A stretch of 64,000 nt of DNA from Paramecium pentaurelia (GCA_905183005.1 CAJJDO010000042.1:166741-230740); one strand, 5' to 3'; shown: positions 47,481 through 58,799, counted from the stretch's first letter. Numbers and translations are program-made. Notes: generated by a model from the sequence alone, not told the origin.

Positions 47481-49016
47481 TCATTATTAAAATCTGCTAG
47501 CACCATATCTAACTTCTAATCTAAGATTATCATCAATTGTTAATCCTGCACATACTTTAACTAAATTTTCAAGCATGGCTCTTTATCTTGATAGAGAATT
47601 AATAGTAGTGATTCCACTCTCTGATTTTGGAGCTTTCATTAAATAACTCAACCAAGATAAGACAGTGTCAAATCTTTAATATTCAGAAGCATCCTTTTAA
47701 AATTATATTCTCTCAAACAATTCACATAACAATAATAGATCCATAATTAATGGAGCAGCTAATAATGAGTCTTCACAAACATTGTAAACAGCAAAAGTTT
47801 ATCTGCCTCCTAAGAAGATTTCAGCAATGTATTCATCCATAGCCTTCTTACTATCACCAGTTTCAGGACAGTACTTAATGACAATAGTATGATCAATGTT
47901 TAATTCTTCTTCTGTTGGATATAATACTTTATTGGATTCCAAAATATCATCAACACAAGTCTTCTTACTTCTTTCCTTGCTTTTGAAACAAGATTCTTAT
48001 GAAAGATTCTTTCCATCATTGTTTCCTAAATGATTATATGAGATGATGGCTTTTGGTTTAATACCAGCACCTACTAAATATTCAACTAAACAAGTCTTAA
48101 ATTTAGTTTATCCTGTTTTGAAATCATCTCCAGCAACAAAAACACCAGCTTTTTCTGCTAATTCAATAACACCTGGAACAATAGTATTTTAAGGTGATCC
48201 ATTAATGAATGAACATCCTTCTAAACAAGCAGCACATGCAAAAATTGTTGATGCACTAATTTCTGGATGACTTGATTCAATAGATTTTAATAATTTTTCA
48301 GCTGTTCCATGAATATTTGGATCTTCAACACAAAATCTTTCTGTATTTGCTGTCCATAAGAGAATTACTTTATCCAAATTATTTTATTATTTAAAATCTG
48401 CAATATTCTTTCTAATTATATTAAGATGTTCTAATTTATTATTTCCTGGTATAACATTATCTGCTCTATCACCTTAATTTGCTGCAATAAAATCTGGATA
48501 ATAGATTGAAGGCAATGGAACCAACTTTTCTAAATATGGTCTCAATTTTTATTGTAAATCATATTCAACTACTTATGCTCTATTCATTGCATCAGCTAAA
48601 TTCATTGAACTGATATCCCATCCACCAAATACTATATCACATGGATTAACCATAGGTAAAACATCTTTGAATGGAACAAATACTTCTTCAGTATTGCATG
48701 TACCAATCTTAATGACACTACTTTATGTGAGTGAACCATAGAAATTTGGTTAATGTGTTCCTCTTTTACTATTCCATGTAATATTAAATTTATTTGCCAA
48801 TATACCACCAGTAAGTGTTGTACCATTATTTCCACCCCATCCTACAAGCATAACACCTAATTTTGGAATTCTAGTGTCAGTCTTGAATTTGAAATTTGTA
48901 ATTTATGGTTTAGCTATGTACTTGTCTCCATTCTTTTCAATGTTGGTTGATTTATAATCATAGTTGGAAATTAAGAAGTGATCATCTTATTGTGTAGTAG
49001 TTGATTAGACTTTCAT
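47481..49016 (-). CDS. INO1: inositol-3-phosphate synthase
   Basis: Intronless, 511 residues. It converts glucose-6-phosphate to 1L-myo-inositol-3-phosphate with NAD+, the first step of inositol synthesis. Signature regions: LGVMLVGWGGNNGTTLTGGI (NAD-binding), DIVFGGWDISSMNLADAMNR, LWTANTERFC, CLEGCSFINGSPQNTIVPGV, FVAGDDFKTGQTKFKTCLVE, SYNHLGNNDGKNLS, FAVYNVCEDSLLAAPLIMDL, ending LRLEVRYGASRFQQ-stop. Length is typical. Its stop is 45 bases from the kinase stop (convergent). The upstream region carries repeated TGCGYA motifs, described separately. Confidence 0.97.
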
Positions 49017-49494
49017 TGATTGAATTAATTATTAACCAAATAAATACAAATTAGTATTTGTAAACATTTGAGTGCGCATAAATTTTACAAATTATTAACA
49101 AATGCGTATTTATTAATAAGAAGTGCGCACTTCATTAAAATAATTATAATTTAATTAATTATAAATGCGTATATAAGATAAATTATAATTATTAATATTG
49201 ATAAATAAATTATAATTATTAATAATTATTAATACACATTTAATTAATTAATTTTAATATTATAATGATACTATTTATAGATAATTTATCATAAATAAAT
49301 TAGTAGTTTAATTCTTTTGTTTATTTTTTAATTTATAAACCTTATAATCATTTTTAAAGATATTCTATTTTGATATATATGTTTTTTTATGAAAGATACA
49401 TAATTCTTTTTTTATTTTTAATACAGTAGATTGTCAAATATTGAATTAAAGTAATCATATGATAATATATATATATAAAAACGGGTTAACTAAA
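49017..49494. promoter_or_regulatory. upstream region of inositol-3-phosphate synthase with four TGCGYA motifs
   Basis: Within 100 bases upstream of the start, in DNA that is otherwise about 85% A+T, TGCG(C/T)A occurs at 49073, 49103, 49124 and 49166. The third copy is the centre of the perfect 14-bp palindrome gaagtgcgcacttc. CG-containing words are rare in such spacers, so a regulator-binding cluster is plausible. The rest, to the stop of the gene at 49495, is featureless. Confidence 0.45.
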
Positions 49495-50297
49495 TCATGA
49501 ATGCATAAGCATTAACTCAGCCTAATAGTTAGCTATCTGTTTGAGAAGTATTTCAGATGTGGGTAACTTTTTTATATTGTTTTAATTATATGCCTTGAGA
49601 CAAAGATTTAACTTAATCATAAGCATGGTTCTTTTGTCCAAATATAATTTTTGATCTAAAAGATAGTCTAATTATGTAATATCATTAGTATTAATGGTTA
49701 TCACAGAAGATTTAGAAGTTCTGATGTTGAATTAGTATAGACAAGGATTTTATGGTTTTTTTGGTTATTTGAGTACTTCTTATTCTTCATCATGAGAATT
49801 GGCTTTGGTTGTAATCAATGATTAAGGTGGAGATACTTCAGATGGCTTAATAACAGGAGGAGGAATGTATTTTATGGTCTTCTTGATTTTTATAGTCATG
49901 GCAGCTTTAATGATTTGTTAGAGAATATTAATGATACGCAATAGTCTTAAGAGAAGAGTGGCAGCATAGATAGTATCTGTATTAGTGATAATCTCTAAGA
50001 TAACAAGGAGATCGAAGAACATGAAGCACCCATATATAAATTGAAGTGGATCTTGGAAATTACGAAAGTATTTATAAATATCTGGGGTAAGTAGTGAGGC
50101 TACTACATATCTCACCTAGCTAAGGAACACCATCATACCTTGGTGTCTGAGTAATTATTGTACTCATGAATGAGTGACAATCTCAATACTCCTTAAGCTG
50201 GTATTTTTTAAGGCAACCTTAATCTATCCAATAATAGAACATTCAATGTCAGTTCTACACTTCCCCAAATTAGTTCACTTAAGTTTCCCTCTATCAT
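49495..50297 (-). CDS. membrane protein with voltage-sensor-like segments, 259 residues
   Basis: One 23-base intron after SDTK. The N-terminus MIEGNLSELIWGSVELTLNV is followed by VRYVVASLLTPDIYKYFRNF, a TM-like segment GCFMFFDLLVILEIITN, and ATLLLRLLRIINILQQIIKA. The acidic helix then R-x-x-R helix resembles S3-S4 of voltage sensors (compare the S4 of proton channels), but I can see at most three membrane segments and no pore. The tail is Lys/Pro-rich with KPSEVSPPQS and then coiled. Codon use (CTC, CTT, GTT, ATC) is richer in G/C than in neighbours. Function uncertain. Confidence 0.55.
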
Positions 50298-50334
50298 AGA
50301 TCCGTTTTAATATATTAATAAATATTATAAATTA

Positions 50335-51050
50335 TCATATTTTCCCTCTTGTAGCAAAGTAAAATGCCAATCCAGCCAAACAACCACCCAAATGAGCATC
50401 ATGACCAATACCACTTCCATCACCTTATCCTGACCAACCTTAGTATAATATTAATAATCCCACTATCCATGCTGGTACAGGAATAAAGAACAATAATATT
50501 ATTTCTCTAGGAAAATTGCAAATATAATATGTTAATAAAGCATTGCATGCAGCACTTGCACCTAATGATATTCCTGCTTATCTTGATTACATTAATCCTC
50601 CTACTAATGCTCCTGCCATATATATTGCTAATAATCTTTTTGATCCAAAATATGCTTCTATTGTCCTTCCAAAAAAATAAAAAGTCACCATATTAAATAC
50701 TTAAAATTTCTAGAAATTTTTACATAAATGTAATGTATTTTAATGTGAAAATGAATATGTTATAAATGTATGTAATTCTCTTAAACTCATAGATCCTGGA
50801 TGAAGAGTGAAATGATTATACATAAAATTCTAATTTATATTTAATAAACATTCACCTTGTCAACTGCAGGAAAATGCCATAATGCATATACACCAACATT
50901 TATTCCGATTAAATAAAAGTAAAGAGGCATTTATAATCTATCTAAAAATCGATCTACTTATCCATATTAAAATTGTGGCTTATGATTAAGTAAGTATGTT
51001 TGTTTTAATTATTATGGTGATTTTGATAATAATTTTGCTATTTTTATCAT
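50335..51050 (-). CDS. rhomboid-family intramembrane serine protease
   Basis: 229 residues with one 26-base intron after FPAVDK. Six-TM rhomboid core: MPLYFYLIGINVGVYALWHF, a segment FTLHPGSMSLRELHTFITYS ending in H, VTFYFFGRTIEAYFGSKRLL, IYMAGALVGGLM, the catalytic Ser motif SLGASAACNALLTYY, IPVPAWIVGLLILYQG and the catalytic His in GHDAHLGGCLAGLAFY. R-x-x-E-x-x-F-G in the third helix fits the PARL/mitochondrial branch (GRTIEAYFG). The usual G-x-S-G reads G-A-S-A here. The start is 37 bases upstream of the next gene on this strand. Confidence 0.85.
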
Positions 51051-51069
51051 TAATAATAATAATAATATA

Positions 51070-51738
51070 ATGAACAATATTTCAAATCTAATAGGATAAC
51101 GACGAGATTCAAAAAAATCTAAATAGTCTCCATCTAATAATAAATAAACATCTCAATAAATTTAAATATATGATCAATTGAAGAATTCCTTAAAATGTGA
51201 CTGTTAAAAACAAAATAATAAAGATTACACTCAATATCAAATATTTGAATATAAAACTTAAAAAGAACTTGAATTTTTAATGTAATATATCTAGTAAGCA
51301 TGTATTCATAATCCTTAATGTATTCATGAATAATTATTTGAAAAAAATTAACAAAATAAAAAATTCAGATAATTATGCGATTTTCGAATTGATTGGACGA
51401 AACTTATTATAAAAGCTGAGAAACAATTTGAAAAAGCTATTGTCAAAAAATAAATGGCTATTAATTATTAACCTAATAATGATTGCTTCAAAATAATTAT
51501 CTTAGAAGCTATTAATAATAAAGAAAACTCTCTTAAAATGCTTATCGATAAATCCAAATAAGAATTATAATTTATAGAATATGCTAAGAGATTAGCCATT
51601 AAGTTATAATAGAAATTGGATTGTCCAGAATCATTATTATGTTAATTTGAAGATGTGTAAAATCGTAAGAAATACATTCATCCTCCATCTATTTGGTCGA
51701 TTATGAATTGTTCATGTAATACTACTAGTATAATTTGA
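51070..51738 (+). CDS. hypothetical protein, 222 residues
   Basis: Intronless: MNNISNLIGQRRDSKKSKQS..., then LKCDCQKQNNKDYTQYQIFE, KKFRQLCDFRIDWTKLIIKA, EKQFEKAIVKKQMAINYQPN, and an end IHPPSIWSIMNCSCNTTSII-stop. Several Cys (CDC, CIHNPQCIHE, CSC) could bind metal. No family recognised. It starts 19 bases from the rhomboid start, divergent, and ends 6 bases from the next gene's stop. Confidence 0.6.
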
Positions 51739-51744
51739 TAATAG

Positions 51745-52479
51745 TCATTTGCTCTTTAATTATTCTTTTAATTCAATAATTTCTTGTTATAACAATTTTA
51801 TGAACTATTCTTAATGTGTCATTTAAGCCTTTGTGATTTCTTCTCTTATCTATTCTTACAATTAATTTTGTTTATTATTTTCCAATAACTAAGATGATTT
51901 ACATTATAATTCAACTGTTAACTTTTGAATCATTATCTAAGAGTCATTCAATTTTATTATTAATTCATTTTTCTCTTATTTTAATTAATCCACTTAATTT
52001 AACATTATATAATTTTATTAATCAAAATGATCATACTAAAATTGTTATTACTCAATTGATGTTTCTAATTCATAAATCTAATTCAATAATGCTTAATTGT
52101 CATATTCTAATTATAAAATTCTTTCGCTTTTTTGATTCATCAATAACGTTAATTAATCCAATTCATTTATTAAAGTTTCCAACTAACCAGAGAATAATAA
52201 TTTTTATCTGTATGCACTTTATTATAATTATTATTCATAAGTCAATATTTATTGCTTCAATTACCTGTTATTCATTATCTGTTCATCTAATTAAATTTGT
52301 AATCTTCTAGTCTTTTCTTTATATTGCTCTTCCAATTTACAGATGTAATTTTAAAATTGATTGACTTATGCTTTTAAATTTGATATTTCTGAGTGATAGA
52401 AATCATAACTTAATTCTATATGAGGTGTCTCTTAAGTACTTGAATTATGTTACCAATCTCTGACTGTATACTCTGACAT
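51745..52479 (-). CDS. coiled-coil protein, 244 residues
   Basis: Intronless frame MSEYTVRDWQHNSSTQETPH... then an almost continuous coiled coil: AQVNQFQNYICKLEEQYKEK, LLFSGQLETLINELDQLTLL, LNQVDQLKQEKNELIIKLND, ending QQEIIELKEQLKSK-stop. The opposite strand reads as an open hydrophobic frame, which is an artefact of the many Gln/Glu/Leu codons. No known domain. Confidence 0.7.
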
Positions 52480-52526
52480 AAGTAAATTTTAATTATAACA
52501 GCTAAATATTTTAATATATTCATGCA

Positions 52527-52896
52527 TCATGTATTTTAATCATTTTTTTTAATACCAATAATTATCTAAGTTATCATTCTAGCACTTTAATGGATTTTTT
52601 CATTCTAAATTGACCTTTATTTGATTTAATAACATTGATCTCTTCTTCTGCCATTTCCATTTTTGTAGTTTAAGATCTTCTTTAATGATTTATAATTAGT
52701 ATTCTGATTCTCATCAATATTTTAATACTGAATATTGTTAAAATTTTAATTGTTTTAATGTGAAATATAATATAACTAAATGTTTTCATAATCTTCTATT
52801 TTGTTTTGTGAAAATTTTAATACACATTCTGAAAGTATAAATATTCTAAATTCTCTACTTAGTTTAAATATTCATTTACTCAATAAACTTAGTCAT
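52527..52896 (-). CDS. possible small gene, 115 residues
   Basis: With one 22-base intron the frame MTKFIDREFRIFILSECVLK runs FSQNKIEDYENIQLYYISHQ, a basic NYKNGNGRRRDQCYQIKQRS and ends NDQNT-stop, an exact multiple of three. Gln-rich and otherwise featureless. Called because splicing opens a frame that is closed without it; could be chance in A/T-rich DNA. Confidence 0.4.
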
Positions 52897-53083
52897 TTGA
52901 AATAAAATTATATCATCACTAGCAATTAATGGTTTATATCAATATTATATTTTAAAAAATTATGGATTAACATTTTTACTATTTGATTAATAGAGATTAT
53001 CAAATCAATTAAAAAACATACCTTACTTTAATCTTAATGATATTTAATAGTATTATTAATTATTATATTATATTATAATCATT

Positions 53084-53736
53084 ATGCAATACAAAATTAA
53101 GACTTTTCGTAAATATAATATTGACAGATCAGGTACATTATAATAACAATCATATTAGATCTTTTTAAGATTACTTATCAATCCCCTTAAGAGTTGAAAC
53201 CATCAACTTCTTGTGAAGTTAGGCGCTAATAATATAATAAAAAATTTACTACCGAAATTGAAAATGAAGATGATCCCCCAACTTAAATAATTGATCTATC
53301 CAAATTACCAAATGGATAATTTAAAGATAGAAGTAATATAAATATATATATATCTATTTTTCAGGATACATGCACACCGATGAGACATTCTTTGTTAAAA
53401 TGGGAGGTAAAAATAGGGATCTAATTGCAGAAAAACTAAGATCTAAATAAATAGATAGATAGAGTCCATTCAAATTTAAAGGTACTTTTAATAAAATTGT
53501 TAATTTAGTTAGAAAATCCATTTTTCAATCAAAATTTCATCAAACAAACCCTTAAATTATAAAAAAATAGTTCTCCTATTTCATCTAAAACTATTCGAAC
53601 ATCACAAACTAAACTCTCATTTCTCTAAATAATTGATATCAAACCAGTCACTATTAAAGAATAATAATTAAGAAGAGCCTCCTCATTTACATCGGCAAAA
53701 CAAAAGTTATTTAAGATTCTAACTGAAAAATCATGA
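53084..53736 (+). CDS. hypothetical Ser/Lys-rich protein, 191-208 residues
   Basis: MQYKIKTFRKYNIDRSDLFK (26-base intron in the arginine-serine region), ITYQSPQELKPSTSCEVRRQ, EIENEDDPPTQIIDLSKLPN, then DTCTPMRHSLLKWE, LENPFFNQNFIKQTLKLQKN and a Ser-rich basic end RRASSFTSAKQKLFKILTEK. Two further GT..AG stretches of 24 and 27 bases keep the frame with or without splicing. A 32-base GT..AG stretch at ~53333 cannot be spliced without breaking frame. RRASS resembles a PKA site. No family recognised. Confidence 0.55.
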
Positions 53737-53829
53737 TATATAATTTTAGTTATAAAATAGTAAACTTTATCTGCTTCATCATTTTAGATAAACTTTATTA
53801 AAAATTATATAAATATTTAAAATTTACAT

Positions 53830-54870
53830 TCCTCTTATTTTTAATCATTTAAATCATTAAAGAAAACAATTAATTACAATATAAGAAGATAATATAAATC
53901 AAATAAGTTTGTCTAATGTTTTAGCTTAGAAAATCTAAGATAGAAATATTAGTAATACTCTCTTAATAAGAACCAAATCCACAAAACTGCTAATATGAAT
54001 TGTCTTCAAAAATTACATCTTTTATTTATATAAATATCTATACACAAGAATTACTTAATAAACAAGAATTTACAATATCAAACTATTAATCATTAACGGT
54101 AGAACTAAACATAAGCAAAGATATGTTGAAGAAATTTAAGTTAAGTATCTATTATGTGAGAAATAATTATGAAATAAAGCAAATTGAATGAGATGCACTT
54201 CATGTTTTGAACCAAACCATAGTAATAATGGTAATTATTTATTTTTTAAATTAAAAGGATTTGTTGCATTAAAAGAAAATAGTCAAGAAATAGTTGAATA
54301 AATATTTAGTAAATCATAAAATAATTTCAAACTAGTGGAGTATTATAAATTTATAGCTCTATTATCGAGAAATAACAGTCACAAGATAATCATAATTTAT
54401 ACTTAAAAAATCCTATATATATCTTAGATTTTCAAGAATTCTAAGACATATTTAAAAGATATGCTATTATTTACAAAAGTAATAACATCTAATAATTCAG
54501 ATTGCAAAAAATGAGTGAATCATTAACTTGAGTAAAATTAGAAAGCTATTTTGTTTAACAATTAAAGATGGAAGAATTGTTAACTGTTATTTTTTTGAAG
54601 ATTATACTTATTTTTTTAAAAGTAATTAAAATTTCATCCACATATCAATCGAACTAAACTAAAAAAATTTATTTAATTCAATGAGCCCATCAGAAGCTAA
54701 GAATTAATTATATCTTAATATCACAATTTTGCATATATATATTTTCAATACTGCTCAGTTAGATTATCTAGCTAAAATAATGAAATTAGAAAAGAAATGT
54801 TTTTCACTTGGGAACAGTAGAAAAAATATGAATTAGTAATAAATACAATAAATAATTATAAAATGAAATT
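53830..54870 (+). pseudogene. decayed gene with in-frame TGA codons
   Basis: One frame reads protein-like for about 700 bases: EDNINQISLSNVLAQKIQDR, NGRTKHKQRYVEEIQVKYLL, MRCTSCFEPNHSNNGNYLFF, KLKGFVALKENSQEIVEQIF and SKTYLKDMLLFTK. It is interrupted by TGA at 53996, 54170, 54185 and 54512. Only the last could be bypassed by tiny introns (giving KIAKNESYFVQQLKMEELLT). The part 54188-54480 is the longest intact piece and resembles ligand-sensor/PAS-type regions of ciliate membrane proteins, weakly. A real gene with several unseen introns is the alternative. Confidence 0.45.
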
Positions 54871-54918
54871 AATAATATATTTTATTTTATTTATGTTTAA
54901 TGAATAATGATTGTTAAC

Positions 54919-55752
54919 TCATGCTAGTTATGCTGCATTAACTTTATTGCAAGTATCTTCTAATAAAGCTAAAAGTGTTTCTTCAGTAGATTCTCTATAA
55001 TGATTATAATAATAAATAAAAACCTTTATTTCTTTTCATTATCTACTTCAGTTTTGATTCTATTAACAACATCTTTTAACATATCAAAGATTGCTTATTC
55101 TGATTCTTATCTATTAACTTTCTCTTAAACTAATAATTAGTTTAATTTGCTTAATTCTTCATTCATCTTTCTAGATATATTTGAATCCATTTCTTCTCTT
55201 TCTGCTACTTCTGTCTTTATAGCTTCATGTAATCTTGGTAAATCAGTTTCTAAACATTAATTCAATCTTTCAATATTTTCATTTCTTGTTCTACTTTCTG
55301 TACTTAGTTCACTTCTTATTAATCCTGTCTTTTCTTCAATAAATCTTATTATTTTTTATTCTCCATCTTTTCTTGTTGATGTTAATCCTTCAACTGCCTA
55401 ATTGAATGAATTCTCTAAATCTATATATTCCTTTTATTTTTATTCAAAATGTTATTCTCTTTATAATTTTGTTTAATCCAACACTTTCTATAATTTCAAT
55501 ACACTATCTTTAATCAAAACTACTCTTTAACTTAATTATTCATTTAATTCATTCAAACCTGATTCCAATTAATCTAATCTTGTTTCTGATTCTTCAATTC
55601 TTTTAGTCTAAATATTAATAATTATATATTACTCTCTCTCCTTCTATTGTTAAATCCATTTAACTTAATTAAGAACTTATTTTTGCTACTCTTTCTCTTG
55701 ATGGTGAATAATCTAATATATTTTACTATACAATACTTCTATTGTTTGACAT
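54919..55752 (-). CDS. SFA: SF-assemblin (striated fibre protein), copy A
   Basis: 259 residues with introns of 25 and 29 bases. A short non-helical head (MSNNRSIVQQNILDYSPSRE) is followed by a ~230-residue rod: KISSQLSQMDLTIEGERTKR, LDQLESGLNELNEQL, FNQAVEGLTSTRKDGEQKII, RFIEEKTGLIRSELSTESRT, LPRLHEAIKTEVAEREEMDS, and end LLALLEDTCNKVNAAQLA-stop. Head with SP motif plus segmented coiled coil of this length is the SF-assemblin/beta-giardin plan. These 2-nm filaments build striated rootlets, and in Paramecium the kinetodesmal fibres of the cell cortex. Confidence 0.93.
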
Positions 55753-55947
55753 ATCTAACTGATTATTTGAATTAAAAGATAATATTAATATAAATAAATT
55801 TATTGCTAATTTATTTTGCTTAAATATCATTTTTAACGAGTTATCCTAATTTAATAGGTAGTTTTAAATTTAACAATTTTTTTCGATACTTTTTTTTTAA
55901 CTAGTTGTTTTTAACATTTTGAGTCAACTCCTTAAGGTTAACTAAAG

Positions 55948-55948
55948 N
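55948..55948. other. single-N assembly joint
   Basis: One N between two copies of the SF-assemblin region. Confidence 0.95.
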
Positions 55949-56023
55949 TACAATAAATAATTATAAAATGAAATTAATAATATATTTTATTTTATTTATG
56001 TTTAATGAATAATGATTGTTAAC

Positions 56024-56857
56024 TCATGCTAGTTATGCTGCATTAACTTTATTGCAAGTATCTTCTAATAAAGCTAAAAGTGTTTCTTCAGTAGATTCTC
56101 TATAATGATTATAATAATAAATAAAAACCTTTATTTCTTTTCATTATCTACTTCAGTTTTGATTCTATTAACAACATCTTTTAACATATCAAAGATTGCT
56201 TATTCTGATTCTTATCTATTAACTTTCTCTTAAACTAATAATTAGTTTAATTTGCTTAATTCTTCATTCATCTTTCTAGATATATTTGAATCCATTTCTT
56301 CTCTTTCTGCTACTTCTGTCTTTATAGCTTCATGTAATCTTGGTAAATCAGTTTCTAAACATTAATTCAATCTTTCAATATTTTCATTTCTTGTTCTACT
56401 TTCTGTACTTAGTTCACTTCTTATTAATCCTGTCTTTTCTTCAATAAATCTTATTATTTTTTATTCTCCATCTTTTCTTGTTGATGTTAATCCTTCAACT
56501 GCCTAATTGAATGAATTCTCTAAATCTATATATTCCTTTTATTTTTATTCAAAATGTTATTCTCTTTATAATTTTGTTTAATCCAACACTTTCTATAATT
56601 TCAATACACTATCTTTAATCAAAACTACTCTTTAACTTAATTATTCATTTAATTCATTCAAACCTGATTCCAATTAATCTAATCTTGTTTCTGATTCTTC
56701 AATTCTTTTAGTCTAAATATTAATAATTATATATTACTCTCTCTCCTTCTATTGTTAAATCCATTTAACTTAATTAAGAACTTATTTTTGCTACTCTTTC
56801 TCTTGATGGTGAATAATCTAATATATTTTACTATACAATACTTCTATTGTTTGACAT
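56024..56857 (-). CDS. SFA: SF-assemblin, copy B
   Basis: Same sequence, introns and length (259 residues) as the copy at 54919. This copy has continuous upstream DNA leading to the MORN gene at 57501 on the same strand. Probably the same locus as copy A, seen twice because two contigs overlap. Confidence 0.9.
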
Positions 56858-57500
56858 ATCTAACTGATTATTTGAATTAAAAGATAATATTAATATAAAT
56901 AAATTTATTGCTAATTTATTTTGCTTAAATATCATTTTTAACGAGTTATCCTAATTTAATAGGTAGTTTTAAATTTAACAATTTTTTTCGATACTTTTTT
57001 TTTAACTAGTTGTTTTTAACATTTTGAGTCAACTCCTTAAGGTTAACTAAAGATAACTTGATTATAATTTATAGCACTAAAAATTAGATATCAGAAAAAA
57101 ATTGTCAGTCAATCCTAATGATGATAATTGAATCATCCATTAAATTAACCGTTTAATTCAGGCCATTGGGATTATTTTTCATCTAAATTACATATAGATG
57201 TAAAAAATTTTCGATATTCTACAAATCATTTATGTAGTACAATGTTTATATGTCTTTTGGGAAAATTGATTATGCAATCACTCTGAAATAAATATCCTAC
57301 CTCATGACTTTTTGAGAAAGATAATATCATGAAAGATCAAAATGATAAAAAATACAAGATAAACTAAATTTCTCTTAATTCACAAGTATAATTTAGTAAA
57401 TTATAATTAATAACACTATTAAGGCTTTAATCTTAAATGAATGAAGAAATATGACTTAGAGTTGATTGTGTATTGAATTAAATTTAATTAGTAATATATA
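56858..57500. promoter_or_regulatory. spacer between MORN and SF-assemblin genes (left arm)
   Basis: 643 bases upstream of SF-assemblin copy B and downstream of the MORN gene. Same sequence, inverted, as 61633-62275. No coding frame that I can support. Confidence 0.5.
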
Positions 57501-58315
57501 TCAATCATATTTTGAGTAACTTCGCTATTTAAAGCTTTATTTTCCTTTCAATCCTGTTTTGGTAACAAAACTTGTTTTAGTAGTATCGAATTTAAATGAA
57601 TATTCTTATGGCTATCGGCAAGGTTATTTGTATATAGTTTATTAATGTACTTAGTTTTTTGGGGAAGATTTATTGCTATGTACATTTATTGAAATCTTTT
57701 TCTATTAAACAATTTTGTCTTATTATTTAAGATTGATATCCTTTTCTTAAAATTCTCTCTTAGAATTTTATCTCCCTGTTTGGATTTGCAAATGCTTTTA
57801 GGGCTTTTCTGAAGAATTGAAATCAAGACGATTTCTTTAGATGATAACAGTTTTGTTAAGAGGAGAAGTTTATTTTTTTTAAGTGTTAGGTTTAGTAGAG
57901 GATAAATAAGAAGGAGGTTTTAAGCAAGCCCTCATTATTTCTTAATAATTTTTAGGAGGAGTATCATTTGGTTAAGTATTATTTGGGACACTTAATTATC
58001 GTAGAACAGTTTTTTCATAGAAATCATTAAAGAATTTTCCCTTTTTTCGAGTTCCATCTGAGTAAATTAATTCACCTTCTCCATGTTTTTTGTCGTTCAT
58101 ATAATATCCCTTATATGAGTAAGTTGAGCATCTATATTCTCCATAACCAGTTTTAAGACCATTTTTAAATTTTCCATGAAAATATGCACCGCTTGAATAA
58201 AAGTATTCTCCATCTCCTTCAGGTTTTCCATTTTAATACATTCCAACATATCTGTCACCATTAGCAAATAGTTCTTCACCAAAACCATGCTTCAAACTAT
58301 CTTTAAATTCTCCTT
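57501..58315 (-). CDS. MORN-repeat protein, 5' end cut by N
   Basis: Residues from about YKGEFKDSLKHGFGEELFAN to the stop, identical to the 3' part of the complete gene at 60349. The N at 58316 removes the start and the first MORN repeats. Confidence 0.85.
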
Positions 58316-58316
58316 N
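58316..58316. other. single-N assembly joint
   Basis: One N between the truncated MORN gene and a fragment of SF-assemblin DNA; the two flanks are not copies of each other. Confidence 0.95.
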
Positions 58317-58519
58317 CTAAATATTAATAATTATATATTACTCTCTCTCCTTCTATTGTTAAATCCATTTAACTTAATTAAGAACTTATTTTTGCTACTC
58401 TTTCTCTTGATGGTGAATAATCTAATATATTTTACTATACAATACTTCTATTGTTTGACATATCTAACTGATTATTTGAATTAAAAGATAATATTAATAT
58501 AAATAAATTTATTGCTAAT
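58317..58519 (-). pseudogene. SFA: SF-assemblin 5' fragment
   Basis: 203 bases match 55608-55810 of copy A (offset 2709). They hold upstream DNA, exon 1 (58342-58461, MSNNRSIVQQNILDYSPSRE to TIEGER) and intron 1 (58317-58341). Identity stops abruptly at 58519, after which the sequence is unrelated. Either a real breakpoint of a rearranged copy or a chimeric contig end. Confidence 0.8.
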
Positions 58520-58799
58520 GCTTTATCAATGTATAACTCAATATATTTTAAAATTCATAGAAACTTAATTGATTTTTTTACTGCATTTGGAGATAACACT
58601 TTATTTAGCAATACAATAATAACTTCAATTAGTTAATCGAGTCAAATACCAAAGTTAAGTTATTCTTTATCATTTTTGTTAGCAATAAATTATATTATTA
58701 ATTGATTGCTATCAGATAAAAAAAAGAAGAGAATTATTTATTTTATATACTATACTCAGTATAGGGTCCATTACTATCCTAACACAAAATTATTATGTT
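58520..58799. other. 280-bp spacer
   Basis: Between the SF-assemblin fragment and the stop of the coiled-coil gene at 58800. A/T-rich, nothing seen. Confidence 0.5.

Larger units (their letters stand above)
54844..57052. repeat. 1104-bp direct repeat around a single N (SF-assemblin region)
   Basis: 54844-55947 recurs at 55949-57052 (offset 1105) with no difference that I noticed; the copies abut the N at 55948. Each carries a whole SF-assemblin gene. Contig overlap is the simplest explanation. Confidence 0.9.

Noticed and set aside
51894..52310. Plus-strand 138-codon Ile/Leu-rich frame
   Set aside because: Shadow of the minus-strand coiled-coil gene at 51745-52479.
53333..53364. 32-base GT..AG stretch as an intron in the gene at 53084
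   Set aside because: Removing it shifts the frame and destroys the coherent downstream sequence; leaving it in keeps the frame.
58500..58540. Retained internal eliminated sequence at the SF-assemblin breakpoint
   Set aside because: The sequence at the breakpoint does not fit the TA-bounded TAYAGYNR end consensus, and the unmatched side is ordinary gene-bearing DNA.
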